NCBI GenBank assembly: GCA_018223385.1
Contig: JAGTTR010000003.1
Span: 98,473-162,472 of the forward strand
DNA length: 64,000 nt
Origin: Oscillospiraceae bacterium Marseille-Q3528
GTDB lineage: Bacteria > Bacillota > Clostridia > Lachnospirales > Lachnospiraceae
Direction of reading: 5' to 3'
Each line of letters begins with the position of its first letter. Within the stretch, counting starts at the first letter, position 1. Made by a program: the position numbers and the translations under genes. The notes beneath the pieces were generated by a model. That model ran no database searches, was not told where the DNA came from, and saw only the letters and a program-made list of their open reading frames with translations. This document shows, in pieces, positions 16,080 through 24,461 of the stretch.

Positions 16080-16160
16080 CGGTATGAGGACAAGCTGATG
16101 TGAATCATGTAGTAAACAATAGCGTATGCGGTACTGGATTTTAGCTAGACGTACATCCCG

Positions 16161-16209
16161 TCCCCCTCGCATAGATTGTAAAAAACAAACTATGCAGGGG
16201 GATTTTTTT
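16161..16209 (+). promoter_or_regulatory. Terminator-like hairpin overlapping the spoIIID ribosome site
   Basis: CCCCCTCGCATAG (16162-16174) pairs with CTATGCAGGGGG (16190-16201), with one mismatch and an inner TTGT/ACAA extension. The GGGGG arm runs into seven T residues. The same GGGGGA is spaced 6 bases from the TTG start of spoIIID, so it is both terminator arm and ribosome site. Confidence 0.7.
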
Positions 16210-16468
16210 GAAGGATTATATCGAGGAGCGAGCCGTTGAGATTGCGGAATATATTATAGAAAACAGTGCAACCGTGCGGCAGACGGCAAAAAAATTCGGA
16301 ATCAGCAAGAGTACGGTACATAAGGATGTAACGGAACGGCTGAACCAGATCAATCCCGCACTGGCGGGACAGGCGAGGCAGGTTCTTGACGTGAACAAAT
16401 CGGAGCGCCATATGCGGGGTGGAATGGCAACAAGAGAAAAATATCTGCATCAGCATGAGATAACATGA
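16208..16468 (+). CDS. spoIIID: Stage III sporulation protein D, mother-cell regulator
   Basis: The 86-residue protein (reading MKDYIEERAVEIAEYI, then ATVRQTAKKFGISKSTVHKD as the helix-turn-helix, then RHMRGGMATREKY as the basic tail) matches SpoIIID along its length. SpoIIID is a small DNA-binding protein that activates or represses mother-cell genes between sigma-E and sigma-K. The start is a TTG at 16208, chosen because MKDYIEER aligns with the known N-terminus and because GGGGGA lies 6 bases upstream. That ribosome site is the 3' arm of a hairpin. The gene is monocistronic; a 270-base spacer separates it from the tRNA-Gln promoter. Confidence 0.94.
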   Translation: MKDYIEERAVEIAEYIIENSATVRQTAKKFGISKSTVHKDVTERLNQINPALAGQARQVLDVNKSERHMRGGMATREKYLHQHEIT

Positions 16469-16738
16469 CAAAATATTCTTGATTTCAAGTCATGCGAAAC
16501 GGGCTGCCGGAATGTAGTCTGACAGCAGATTTCAATCAGTTAGTGGTTAAAGCGTATCAGCTTAGGCGTCAGATTAATCTGTGCAGGTGCAATCGGCTTA
16601 AGCTGAAATGCTTTTAGGAGCTAACGTAAAAAGGCTGATGTAAAAACAGATAGGCGTAAAAATGTAAAAACATCAAAAATATCAAAAATCGAAATCAAAA
16701 GGATCGAAATCAAAAATAAATTTTTTTGTAAAAAAGGC
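16469..16738. other. AT-rich spacer between spoIIID and tRNA-Gln, no gene seen
   Basis: No coding frame with a ribosome site was found. The right half is very A-rich and contains a tandem near-duplicate (ATCGAAATCAAAA at about 16687 and 16703) and related short runs. The left half shows no clear hairpin or homology. Confidence 0.5.
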
Positions 16739-16767
16739 TTGCATTTTCCTGAAACATCCTGTATAAT
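16739..16767 (+). promoter_or_regulatory. Promoter of tRNA-Gln
   Basis: TTGCAT (16739-16744) and TATAAT (16762-16767) are 17 bases apart, and the -10 box ends 19 bases before the tRNA. Confidence 0.8.
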
Positions 16768-16786
16768 CCTCTTTGTTGGTAAGCGA

Positions 16787-16858
16787 TGGGCTATCGCCAA
16801 ATGGTAAGGCAACGGACTCTGACTCCGTCATTTCAAGGTTCGAATCCTTGTAGCCCAG
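16787..16858 (+). tRNA. tRNA-Gln (anticodon CTG)
   Basis: The acceptor stem TGGGCTA/TAGCCCA, a D-arm TCGCCAAATGGTAAGGCA, an anticodon stem-loop ACGGA-CTCTGAC-TCCGT with CTG in the anticodon place, and the T-arm AAGGTTCGAATCCTT are all present. The CCA end is not encoded. A 5' TGG start is usual for bacterial tRNA-Gln. Confidence 0.95.
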
Positions 16859-16867
16859 TTTGCAGAA

Positions 16868-16902
16868 GAGGCTGTCTCAGATTCCTGGGGCAGCCTTTGT
16901 TG
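16868..16902 (+). terminator. Terminator after tRNA-Gln
   Basis: AGGCTG (16869-16874) and CAGCCT (16891-16896) form a stem with a partly paired inner part (CTCAG/CTGGG), followed by TTGTTGTT. Confidence 0.6.
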
Positions 16903-17003
16903 TTACTAAACAAGCACCGGCCAAGGGAAAGAAAGATGCGCCGGGACTGTGCGGGATGGGTTCCTGCTATTGCTATGGCTAGAGAAGGAAAGGAAGGAAC
17001 AGG

Positions 17004-17717
17004 ATGTACAGCTTTAAGAGCAGAGTGCGTTACAGTGAAGTGGGCAGTGACCAGAAGCTTTCTCTGGGTGGCCTGATCAATTATTTTCAGGATTGCAGTA
17101 CATTTCATTCAGAAGATCTGGGATTGGGCATTGAATACATGGGGCCGAAGGGACAGGCGTGGATTCTTTCTTCCTGGCAGATCGTCATCAAACGGTTCCC
17201 GAAGCTCCTGGAGGAGATTGAGACAGGTACCTGGGCCTACGATTTCAAAGGTTTTTACGGCATGCGTAATTACGCCATGAAGGATGCGGCTGGGGAGATG
17301 ATCGCCTGGGCCAATTCCCTGTGGATCTTCATGGATGTGAACACCGGACGGCCCATCCGCATCACGCCGGAGCAGCTGCAGGGCTATACCAAGGAGGAAA
17401 GGCTGCCCATGGATTATGCCAGCCGGAAGCTGCCCATGCCGGAGGACATGACGCCCCAGGAGGGGATCGTCGTGCAGAAGCACCAGATCGACACAAATCA
17501 GCACGTAAACAACGGCCAGTATGTGATCATGGCCATGGATTATCTGCCTGCGGATTATACGGTGGGGCAGATGCGGGCGGAATATAAGATTTCCGCCAGA
17601 CTGGGGGATGTGATCATTCCTTATACTAAGGAGGAGAACGGGATCTACACCGTTGGCCTGTGCAACGAAGAGAAGAAGCCCTACGCGGTGGTGGAATTTT
17701 CCCCGCAGGAGGCATAG
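17004..17717 (+). CDS. Acyl-ACP thioesterase
   Basis: The 237-residue protein is a double hot-dog thioesterase of the plant FatA/FatB-like bacterial family (PF01643). It has an N-terminal half with GGLINYFQDCSTFHSEDLGLG, WILSSWQIVIKRFPK and a C-terminal half with HQIDTNQHVNNGQYV, which holds the catalytic Asp-x-Asn-x-His run. The enzyme releases fatty acids from acyl carrier protein and so sets chain length. GAAGGAACAGG precedes the ATG. It is 15 bases ahead of cvfB and likely cotranscribed. No fatty-acid synthesis gene is near. Confidence 0.9.
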   Translation: MYSFKSRVRYSEVGSDQKLSLGGLINYFQDCSTFHSEDLGLGIEYMGPKGQAWILSSWQIVIKRFPKLLEEIETGTWAYDFKGFYGMRNYAMKDAAGEMIAWANSLWIFMDVNTGRPIRITPEQLQGYTKEERLPMDYASRKLPMPEDMTPQEGIVVQKHQIDTNQHVNNGQYVIMAMDYLPADYTVGQMRAEYKISARLGDVIIPYTKEENGIYTVGLCNEEKKPYAVVEFSPQEA

Positions 17718-17732
17718 AAAGGACGGAAAGAC

Positions 17733-18569
17733 ATGTTAAAATTAGGAGAAGTACAGACACTGACAGTCATTAAAAAAGTAGAGTTCGGCATTTATCTGGG
17801 CCTGGAGGACAACCCGGAGGAGCGGGTGCTGCTGCCGGGCAAGCAGGTGCCGGAGGGAACGAAGGTGGGCGATACGCTGGACGTGTTCCTTTACAAGGAT
17901 TCCAGAGACCGGCTCATTGCCACCACCAGAGAACCCAAGGTGACGCTGGGCGGCCTGGCGGAGCTGACCGTTGCCGAGATCGGCAAGATCGGTGCATTCC
18001 TGGACTGGGGCCTGGAGAAGGATCTGTTCCTGCCCTTCCGGGAGCAGACGAGACGGGTGCGCAAGGGCGAGACATGCCTAGTGGCGCTCTACATCGACAA
18101 GAGTGAGCGGCTGTGTGCCACCATGAACGTGTATCCTTATCTGCGGACGGATTCGCCTTACAAGAAGGACGATCATGTAAAAGGCACTATCTATGAGACG
18201 AGCAAGGAGTTCGGTGTGTTCGTGGCTGTGGACAACTGCTACTCTGCCCTGATCCCCAGAAGGGAGTGCTTCGGCGAGCTGCCGGTGGGCAAAGAGGTGG
18301 AGGCCCGGGTCACAGAGGTGAAGGAAGACGGCAAGCTGAACTTAAGTATCCGGGAGAAAAGCTACTTACAGATGGACAAGGATGCAGAGCTGGTCATGCA
18401 GGTGATCAACGAGTTCGAGGGTGTCCTGCCTTTTAATGACAAAGTATCCCCGGAGGTCATCGACCGGGAATTTGGTTTGAGCAAAAATGCCTTCAAGCGG
18501 GCGGTGGGACGGCTTCTGAAGGAGAAGAAGATCGTCATCACCGAGAATCGAATTATGAAAGTGAAATGA
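17733..18569 (+). CDS. cvfB: CvfB/YitL-family S1 RNA-binding protein
   Basis: The 278-residue protein shows three S1-like OB modules in series (about 1-65, 66-140, 145-215; for example VKGTIYETSKEFGVFVAVD) and a C-terminal winged helix (SPEVIDREFGLSKNAFKRAVGRLLKEKKI), the exact architecture of CvfB. In staphylococci CvfB binds RNA and affects virulence gene expression; its role in Clostridia is not known. GGACGGAAAGAC precedes the ATG. It follows the thioesterase gene closely. A structured inverted repeat begins right at its stop codon and separates it from ridA. Confidence 0.9.
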   Translation: MLKLGEVQTLTVIKKVEFGIYLGLEDNPEERVLLPGKQVPEGTKVGDTLDVFLYKDSRDRLIATTREPKVTLGGLAELTVAEIGKIGAFLDWGLEKDLFLPFREQTRRVRKGETCLVALYIDKSERLCATMNVYPYLRTDSPYKKDDHVKGTIYETSKEFGVFVAVDNCYSALIPRRECFGELPVGKEVEARVTEVKEDGKLNLSIREKSYLQMDKDAELVMQVINEFEGVLPFNDKVSPEVIDREFGLSKNAFKRAVGRLLKEKKIVITENRIMKVK

Positions 18570-18644
18570 GAACCGATTTCAGACAACGCAAATTTGTCCG
18601 GGATGGACAATAATATCCGTGACGAAAGTGGTCTGCATCGGTTC
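18570..18644 (+). other. Structured inverted repeat between cvfB and ridA
   Basis: GAACCGATTTCAGAC (18570-18584) pairs with GTCTGCATCGGTTC (18631-18644), and inside it TTGTCC-gggat-GGACAA (18594-18610) forms a second stem. There is no T-run after it, so it is not an ordinary terminator. The fold could be an mRNA processing or protection element or a small leader for ridA. Confidence 0.5.
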
Positions 18645-18733
18645 ACATACGGACAGGATGAGACGTGGCAGCAGCGAATACCAGATATCATAATAGAAGA
18701 ATGGTTACAGAATGTGAAAGGAGAATCATCGTT

Positions 18734-19111
18734 ATGACAAAAAAAGCAATCAGCACAGACAAGGCACCGGCAGCCATCGGCCCCTATTCCCAGGCCATTG
18801 AGATCGGCAATCTGATCTTCACCTCCGGCGTGATCCCGGTGGTTCCGGCCACAGGGGAGATCCCTTCCGGTGTGGAGGCACAGGCAGAGCAGGCCTTTGC
18901 CAACCTGACAGAGCTTCTGAAGGCAGCAGGCACTTCCACAAAGAAAACCGTGAAAACCACCGTATTTATCAAGAATATGGATGACTTTGGAAAGATCAAT
19001 GAGATCTATGCCAGATACTTCCAGGGCGTTTTCCCGGCAAGATCCTGCGTAGAAGTGGCAAGATTGCCCAAAGATGTGCTCATTGAGATCGAAGCCATTG
19101 CTGAAAAGTAG
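18734..19111 (+). CDS. ridA: RidA-family enamine/imine deaminase
   Basis: RidA hydrolyses reactive 2-aminoacrylate and other enamines released by PLP enzymes. The 125-residue protein has the expected opening APAAIGPYSQAIEIGNLIFTSG, VEAQAEQAFANLTELLKAAG, and the catalytic-arginine segment FPARSCVEVARLPKDVLIEIEAIA. The start at 18734 has AAAGGAG upstream; a longer in-frame reading from 18665 lacks both ribosome site and family similarity. It is followed by a clear terminator. Its partner enzymes are not nearby. Confidence 0.95.
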   Translation: MTKKAISTDKAPAAIGPYSQAIEIGNLIFTSGVIPVVPATGEIPSGVEAQAEQAFANLTELLKAAGTSTKKTVKTTVFIKNMDDFGKINEIYARYFQGVFPARSCVEVARLPKDVLIEIEAIAEK

Positions 19112-19123
19112 AAAAGAAGCCTT

Positions 19124-19150
19124 AAAAGCCCCGTTTTTTCGGGGCTTTTC
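19124..19150 (+). terminator. Terminator of ridA
   Basis: AAAAGCCCCG-tttttt-CGGGGCTTTT is a 10-bp perfect stem with a U-rich end. Confidence 0.9.
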
Positions 19151-19274
19151 TGCTGTTTTTCACAAACTTCAAAAAAACATCAAAAATCGTTTGATTTTTA
19201 ACAGTTCCATGCTATAATCAAGGCGAAAAGCAAGAAATGAGAAGAGTACAGAAGATTATGAGGAGGAATTGGGT

Positions 19275-19514
19275 ATGAAGATTCAGAACATTACAAACGT
19301 AGACGGATTTTTTAAAGTAATTGACAGCTGCAAGGGCAAAGTAGAGCTGATCACCAGCGAGGGCGACGTATTAAACCTGAAGTCCAAATTATGCCAGTAT
19401 GTTTCCCTGGCAAATATTTTTTCCAATCAGGCGTACATTCCGGAGCTGGAGCTGAAAGCTTATGATGAGGGCGACGTGGAGAAGCTGATCGACTTCATGA
19501 TGAGCGGCAACTAA
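19275..19514 (+). CDS. Small conserved-looking protein of unknown function
   Basis: The 79-residue protein (start MKIQNITNVDGFFKVIDSC, end DVEKLIDFMMSGN) is acidic and soluble with no motif I can assign. The ATG at 19275 is set by AGGAGG 8 bases upstream; a TTG two codons earlier is too close. It has its own terminator and lies before dnaE. Its strong ribosome site, coding-like composition and compact alternation of strands and helices argue that it is real. I recall similar short proteins upstream of dnaE in related genomes, sometimes mislabelled as poly(A) polymerase, but nothing here supports that name. Confidence 0.7.
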   Translation: MKIQNITNVDGFFKVIDSCKGKVELITSEGDVLNLKSKLCQYVSLANIFSNQAYIPELELKAYDEGDVEKLIDFMMSGN

Positions 19515-19570
19515 GCGACGGGCAGTCTAACACACATCACCAGAATAAGAAAACGAAGATAGAATGGGAG

Positions 19571-19612
19571 AAGTCTCCGCTGGCAGAGAATGCCGGACGG
19601 GGGCTTTTCTTT
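19571..19612 (+). terminator. Terminator before dnaE
   Basis: AAGTCTCCG pairs with CGGGGGCTT through an inner GGCA/TGCC stem, and is followed by TTCTTTTTTTT. Confidence 0.75.
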
Positions 19613-19737
19613 TTTTTACACAGGGCATTTGGAAAAAGTTTTATGCCCTCTTTTTTCGCTTATAAAAAAATGTTATACTATAAGATACGCCACGCATAAT
19701 TACTTTTACATGATAGAAAAAAACAGGGAGGATCGCC

Positions 19738-22700
19738 ATGGAATTTACACATCTGCATGTCCACACGGAGTACAGCCTGCTGGACGGTTCAAATAAGATC
19801 AAAGAGTGCATTCAGCGGGTAAAGGAGCTGGGCATGGACAGCTGTGCCATCACCGACCATGGCGTCATGTTCGGCGTCATTGATTTTTACCGGGCGGCCA
19901 GGGAGGCGGGCATCAATCCGATCCTGGGCTGTGAGGTGTATGTGGCGCCCAATTCCCGGTTTGACCGTGAGGTTGGCGGCGGTGAGGACCGGTATTATCA
20001 TCTGGTGCTGCTGGCGGAGAACAACACGGGCTATGCCAACCTGATGAAAATTGTGTCCAAGGGCTTCGTGGAGGGCTACTATTACCGTCCGCGGGTGGAC
20101 AAGGAGCTTTTGAAAAAATATCACGAGGGCATCATCGCTTTGAGCGCCTGCCTGGCCGGAGAGGTGCCCCGTTATATTCAGAAAAATTTATACGATGAGG
20201 CGAAGAAGCGGGCGCTGGAGTACCGGGATATTTTCGGGGAAAACAATTACTTCCTGGAGCTGCAGGATCACGGCATCCCCCAGCAGCAGACGGTGAACCA
20301 GCAGCTGCTGCGCATGAGCCAGGAGACGGGCATTCCGCTGATGGTGACCAACGACGTGCACTACACCTACGAGGAGGATGCGGTGCCCCACGACATTCTG
20401 CTCTGCCTGCAGACGGGCAAGAAGCTGGCGGACGAGGACCGGATGCGCTACGAGGGCGGCCAGTATTACCTGAAATCCCCGGAGGAGATGGAGCGGCTGT
20501 TCCCCTATGCCAAAGAGGCCATTGCCAATACCCATAAAATCGCAGAGCGTTGTCACGTGGAGATCGAGTTCGGCGTGACGAAGCTGCCCCGGTACGATGT
20601 GCCCGACGGGTATACGTCCTGGGAATACCTGAATAAACTGTGTGATGAGGGATTTGCAAGGCGTTACCCGGACGACGACGGGACACTGCGCGAGCAGCTG
20701 GATTACGAGCTGTCCATCATCCAGAAAATGGGTTACGTGGATTATTTTCTCATTGTGTGGGATTTCATCAATTATGCCAGAAGCCAGGACATCATGGTGG
20801 GCCCAGGCCGTGGATCGGCGGCAGGCAGCATCGTTTCCTATGCGCTGGGCATCACGAACATTGATCCGGTGCGGTATCAGCTGCTGTTTGAGCGTTTCCT
20901 GAATCCGGAGCGGGTGTCCATGCCAGATATTGACGTGGATTTCTGCTTCGAACGGCGGCAGGAGGTCATCGACTATGTGGTGCGCAAATACGGCAAAGAC
21001 CGGGTGGTGCAGATCGTCACCTTCGGTACGCTGGCGGCCAAGGGTGTCATCCGGGACGTGGGCCGAGTCATGGATCTGCCCTATTCCTTCGTGGATTCCA
21101 TTGCAAAAATGGTGCCCAACGAGCTGAACATCACCATAGACAAGGCGCTGGTGGAAAATCCCGAGCTGCGCAAGATATACCAGACTGACGAGCGGGTGAA
21201 GAACCTCATCGACATGTCCAAGCGGCTGGAGGGGCTGCCCCGGCACACGTCCATGCATGCGGCGGGCGTGGTCATCAGCCAGAAGGAAGTGGACGATTAC
21301 GTGCCCCTGTCCCGGGCATCCGACGGTTCCATCACCACCCAGTTTACCATGACAACGTTGGAAGAACTGGGCCTTCTGAAAATGGATTTCCTGGGCCTCC
21401 GCACCCTCACGGTGATCCAGAACGCGGTGCGCATGGCGGAGAAAAGCAGCGGAAAACACATCGACATCGACCACATTGATTTTGACGATAAAGCGGTACT
21501 GGATTCCCTGGGCACCGGTAAGACCGATGGCGTGTTCCAGCTGGAAAGTACGGGCATGAAAAACTTCATGAAGGAGTTGAAGCCCCAGAGCCTGGAGGAC
21601 ATCATCGCCGGTATTTCCTTGTACCGTCCGGGCCCCATGGATTTCATCCCCCAGTACATCCGGGGCAAAAACCATCCCGAGACGATCACCTACGACTGCC
21701 CGGAGTTGGAATCCATCCTGAAACCCACCTACGGCTGTATCGTTTACCAGGAGCAGGTCATGCAGATCGTGCAGAAGCTGGCCGGGTATACGCTGGGCCG
21801 AAGCGATCTGGTGCGCCGTGCCATGTCCAAGAAAAAAGCGGCTGTCATGGAAAAGGAGCGCCGCAATTTCGTGTACGGCAACCCGGAGGAGGGGGTGCCC
21901 GGCTGTATCGCCCGAGGCATTTCCGAGCAGGTGGCCAACAAGATTTACGACGAAATGATCGATTTCGCAAAATATGCCTTCAACAAATCCCATGCGGCGG
22001 CCTATGCGGTGGTATCTTATCAGACAGCCTGGTTAAAATACTACTATCCGGTGGAATTTATGGCGGCGCTCATGACGTCGGTCATTGATAACCCGGGAAA
22101 AGTTTCCGAATATATTCTGACCTGCCGGCAGATGGGTATTCAGATCCTGCCCCCGGACATCAACGAGGGCGAGGGCGGTTTTTCCGTTTCAGGGCAGAAC
22201 ATCCGCTACGGTCTGACGGCCATCAAGAGCATCGGCCGCCCGGTCATTGCAGCGCTGGTAAAGGAACGCCAGGAAAACGGTCCCTACAAGGATCTGAAGG
22301 ATTTCATCAGCCGTCTGACCAGCAAGGAGGTCAACAAGCGTACCATCGAAAACTTCATCAAAGCCGGCGCCCTGGACAACATGGGCGGTACAAGACGGCA
22401 GCTGATGATGGTATACGTGCAGATCATGGATCAGGTCAATCAGGAGAAAAAATATTCCATGACCGGCCAGATGAGCCTGTTTGATTTTGTGGGGGAAGAG
22501 GAGAAAAAGGATTTCGACATTCCCATGCCCAACGTGGGCGAGTATGATAAGGAAACGATGCTTGCTTTTGAAAAAGAAGTGCTGGGCATTTATGTCAGCG
22601 GCCATCCGCTGGAAAAATATGAGGAGCGCTGGAGAAAGAGCATCACGGCGGTGACGGCGGATTTCCAGTGGGACGACGAGGTACATGCGGCCAAGGTACA

Positions 22701-23220
22701 CGACGGCGCCCGGGCGGTCATTGGCGGCATGCTCGCGGAAAAAACGATCAAATATACGAAAAACAACCAGGTGATGGCATTTCTCACCATCGAGGATCTG
22801 GTGGGAACGGTGGAGGTCATCGTTTTTCCCCGGGATTATGAGAAAAACGCCCCGCTGCTCACGGAGGATGCCAAGATTTTTGTGGTGGGACGGGTGTCCG
22901 GCGAGGAGGAGAAGGCCAGCAAGCTCATCTGCGAGAAAATCGTGCCCTTTGACGAGGCCAGAAAAGAGCTTTGGATCAAGTTCCCGGATCCGGCAGCCTA
23001 TCAGGAAAAGGCAGCTGAACTGATGCCCATTCTGCGCCAGTCCGACGGGCAGGACAGTGTGGTGATCTATGTGGAGAATCCGAAAGCCATGAAGCGTCTG
23101 CCGCCTTCTGACAGCGTGTCTGCGGATGATGGGCTCATCGAACAGCTGGTGTCGGTTTTTGGCAGAGAGAATGTGAAACTTGTGGAGAAAGGCATTGAAA
23201 ATACAGGGCGGATGCTTTAA
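19738..23220 (+). CDS. dnaE: DNA polymerase III alpha subunit (DnaE1 type)
   Basis: This is the replicative polymerase subunit of the C-family. The 1160-residue protein starts with a PHP domain (HLHVHTEYSLLDG, ITDHGVMFGV). The palm follows with GRGSAAGSIVSY (about 360) and PDIDVDFCFERR (about 397), holding the catalytic aspartates, then fingers with YRPGPMDFIPQYI, a helix-hairpin-helix region, a beta-clamp binding motif GQMSLFDF (about 909), and an OB fold near the C-terminus (TIEDLVGTVEVIVFP). The length is that of bacterial DnaE1. GGGAGG precedes the ATG. pfkA follows after 56 bases, an order common in Clostridia. Firmicutes usually also have PolC, so this may be the lagging-strand/primer-extending enzyme. 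Confidence 0.97.
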   Translation: MEFTHLHVHTEYSLLDGSNKIKECIQRVKELGMDSCAITDHGVMFGVIDFYRAAREAGINPILGCEVYVAPNSRFDREVGGGEDRYYHLVLLAENNTGYANLMKIVSKGFVEGYYYRPRVDKELLKKYHEGIIALSACLAGEVPRYIQKNLYDEAKKRALEYRDIFGENNYFLELQDHGIPQQQTVNQQLLRMSQETGIPLMVTNDVHYTYEEDAVPHDILLCLQTGKKLADEDRMRYEGGQYYLKSPEEMERLFPYAKEAIANTHKIAERCHVEIEFGVTKLPRYDVPDGYTSWEYLNKLCDEGFARRYPDDDGTLREQLDYELSIIQKMGYVDYFLIVWDFINYARSQDIMVGPGRGSAAGSIVSYALGITNIDPVRYQLLFERFLNPERVSMPDIDVDFCFERRQEVIDYVVRKYGKDRVVQIVTFGTLAAKGVIRDVGRVMDLPYSFVDSIAKMVPNELNITIDKALVENPELRKIYQTDERVKNLIDMSKRLEGLPRHTSMHAAGVVISQKEVDDYVPLSRASDGSITTQFTMTTLEELGLLKMDFLGLRTLTVIQNAVRMAEKSSGKHIDIDHIDFDDKAVLDSLGTGKTDGVFQLESTGMKNFMKELKPQSLEDIIAGISLYRPGPMDFIPQYIRGKNHPETITYDCPELESILKPTYGCIVYQEQVMQIVQKLAGYTLGRSDLVRRAMSKKKAAVMEKERRNFVYGNPEEGVPGCIARGISEQVANKIYDEMIDFAKYAFNKSHAAAYAVVSYQTAWLKYYYPVEFMAALMTSVIDNPGKVSEYILTCRQMGIQILPPDINEGEGGFSVSGQNIRYGLTAIKSIGRPVIAALVKERQENGPYKDLKDFISRLTSKEVNKRTIENFIKAGALDNMGGTRRQLMMVYVQIMDQVNQEKKYSMTGQMSLFDFVGEEEKKDFDIPMPNVGEYDKETMLAFEKEVLGIYVSGHPLEKYEERWRKSITAVTADFQWDDEVHAAKVHDGARAVIGGMLAEKTIKYTKNNQVMAFLTIEDLVGTVEVIVFPRDYEKNAPLLTEDAKIFVVGRVSGEEEKASKLICEKIVPFDEARKELWIKFPDPAAYQEKAAELMPILRQSDGQDSVVIYVENPKAMKRLPPSDSVSADDGLIEQLVSVFGRENVKLVEKGIENTGRML

Positions 23221-23276
23221 AATAAGATGGGATTAGGAGTATTGGGTACAGATAAACAGGGACAGGAGGAAGAGTT

Positions 23277-24251
23277 ATGGCAAAGGAAATCCATACAATA
23301 GGTGTCCTGACCAGCGGCGGAGATGCGCCGGGGATGAATGCTGCCATTCGGGCAGTGGTTCGCCGGGCGATTATCAGTGGCCGGAAGGTGAAAGGCATTA
23401 AGAAGGGCTATAATGGTCTTCTCAATGAGGAGATTGTGGATATGGATGTGACATCGGTTTCCGATATCATCCAGCGGGGCGGAACCGTTCTTTATACCGC
23501 AAGATGTAAGGAATTTGTTACCCCGGAGGGGCAGAAGGAAGGCGCAGAGATCTGCAGGAAGCACGGTATCGACGGGCTTATCGTTATCGGCGGAGACGGA
23601 TCTTTCAGGGGCGCACAGAAGCTGGCCGCTCTGGGCATCAATACGGTGGGCATTCCGGGAACCATTGACCTGGACATTGCCTGCACCGATTATACCATTG
23701 GATTTGACACGGCAGTGAACACGGCCATGGAGGCCATTGACAAGGTGCGCGACACCTCCACCTCCCATGAGCGGTGCAGCATCATCGAGGTTATGGGAAG
23801 AAATGCCGGATATCTGGCGCTCTGGTGCGGCATTGCCAACGGCGCGGAGGATATTCTCCTTCCCGAGCGATACGATTACGATGAGCAGAAGCTCATTGAC
23901 AATATCATCAACAACCGGAAAAAAGGCAAGAAGCATCATATCATCGTCAACGCAGAGGGTATCGGCCACTCCGCCAGTATGGCGAAACGCATCGAGGCAG
24001 CCACAGGTGTGGAGACGAGAGCAACGATCCTGGGCCACATGCAGCGCGGCGGCAGCCCCACCTGCAGAGACCGGGTATACGCATCCATGATGGGCGCCTA
24101 TGCGGTGGATCTGCTGTGCGCAGGCAAGAGCAACCGCGTGGTGGCATACAAGAACGGTGCATTTGTGGATTATGATATTGATGAGGCGCTGGCCATGAAG
24201 AAGGACATCTCGGCTTACGAGTTCGAGGTCAGCAGAACCCTGTCGGTGTAA
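23277..24251 (+). CDS. pfkA: ATP-dependent 6-phosphofructokinase
   Basis: The 324-residue enzyme phosphorylates fructose 6-phosphate in glycolysis. GVLTSGGDAPGMNAAIR is the nucleotide loop, IGGDGSFRGAQKL the second ATP loop (GGDGS marks ATP rather than pyrophosphate use), PGTIDLDI the catalytic region with the base Asp kept, and MGRNAGYLAL the fructose-6-phosphate site. Position 128 (E. coli numbering), usually Asn in PGTIDND, is Leu here. ACAGGAGGAAGAGTT precedes the ATG. The gene is downstream of dnaE and ends at a terminator, so the two probably form one transcript. Confidence 0.96.
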   Translation: MAKEIHTIGVLTSGGDAPGMNAAIRAVVRRAIISGRKVKGIKKGYNGLLNEEIVDMDVTSVSDIIQRGGTVLYTARCKEFVTPEGQKEGAEICRKHGIDGLIVIGGDGSFRGAQKLAALGINTVGIPGTIDLDIACTDYTIGFDTAVNTAMEAIDKVRDTSTSHERCSIIEVMGRNAGYLALWCGIANGAEDILLPERYDYDEQKLIDNIINNRKKGKKHHIIVNAEGIGHSASMAKRIEAATGVETRATILGHMQRGGSPTCRDRVYASMMGAYAVDLLCAGKSNRVVAYKNGAFVDYDIDEALAMKKDISAYEFEVSRTLSV

Positions 24252-24320
24252 GATTACGGGAGTGCGCAGCACGGAGCAATTCGGGTAATCTGTATATGTA
24301 GATAAATAATAGGAAGCGTA

Positions 24321-24362
24321 AAGGGCAGTTTCATGGGCGAGAGACGGGAACTGCCCCTTTTG
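24321..24362 (+). terminator. Terminator of pfkA
   Basis: GGGCAGTT (24323-24330) and AACTGCCC (24349-24356) form a stem followed by CTTTTG. Confidence 0.75.
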
Positions 24363-24461
24363 CTGAAAATAAGATCGATCATTGACGGCAGAGCGGAAAA
24401 TGGTGTTTGTTGTAAAACACGATGACCAGCTGTGAAACGTGATAAAGAGAGAGAATAGGAA

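Noticed and set aside
15851..16098. Two overlapping short plus-strand open frames (78 and 67 codons)
   Set aside because: Neither has a ribosome site; the third frame encodes a recognisable sortase signal, so the coding memory lies there.
16161..16202. A sigma-E promoter within the spoIIID hairpin
   Set aside because: GCATAGA and CAAACTAT are present but their spacing is too short for a normal sigma-E promoter, so only the hairpin was reported.
20188..21993. A 601-codon open frame on the minus strand inside dnaE
   Set aside because: It is fully antisense to the conserved polymerase core, has no ribosome site and reads as a His/Gly-rich shadow of the GC-rich coding frame.
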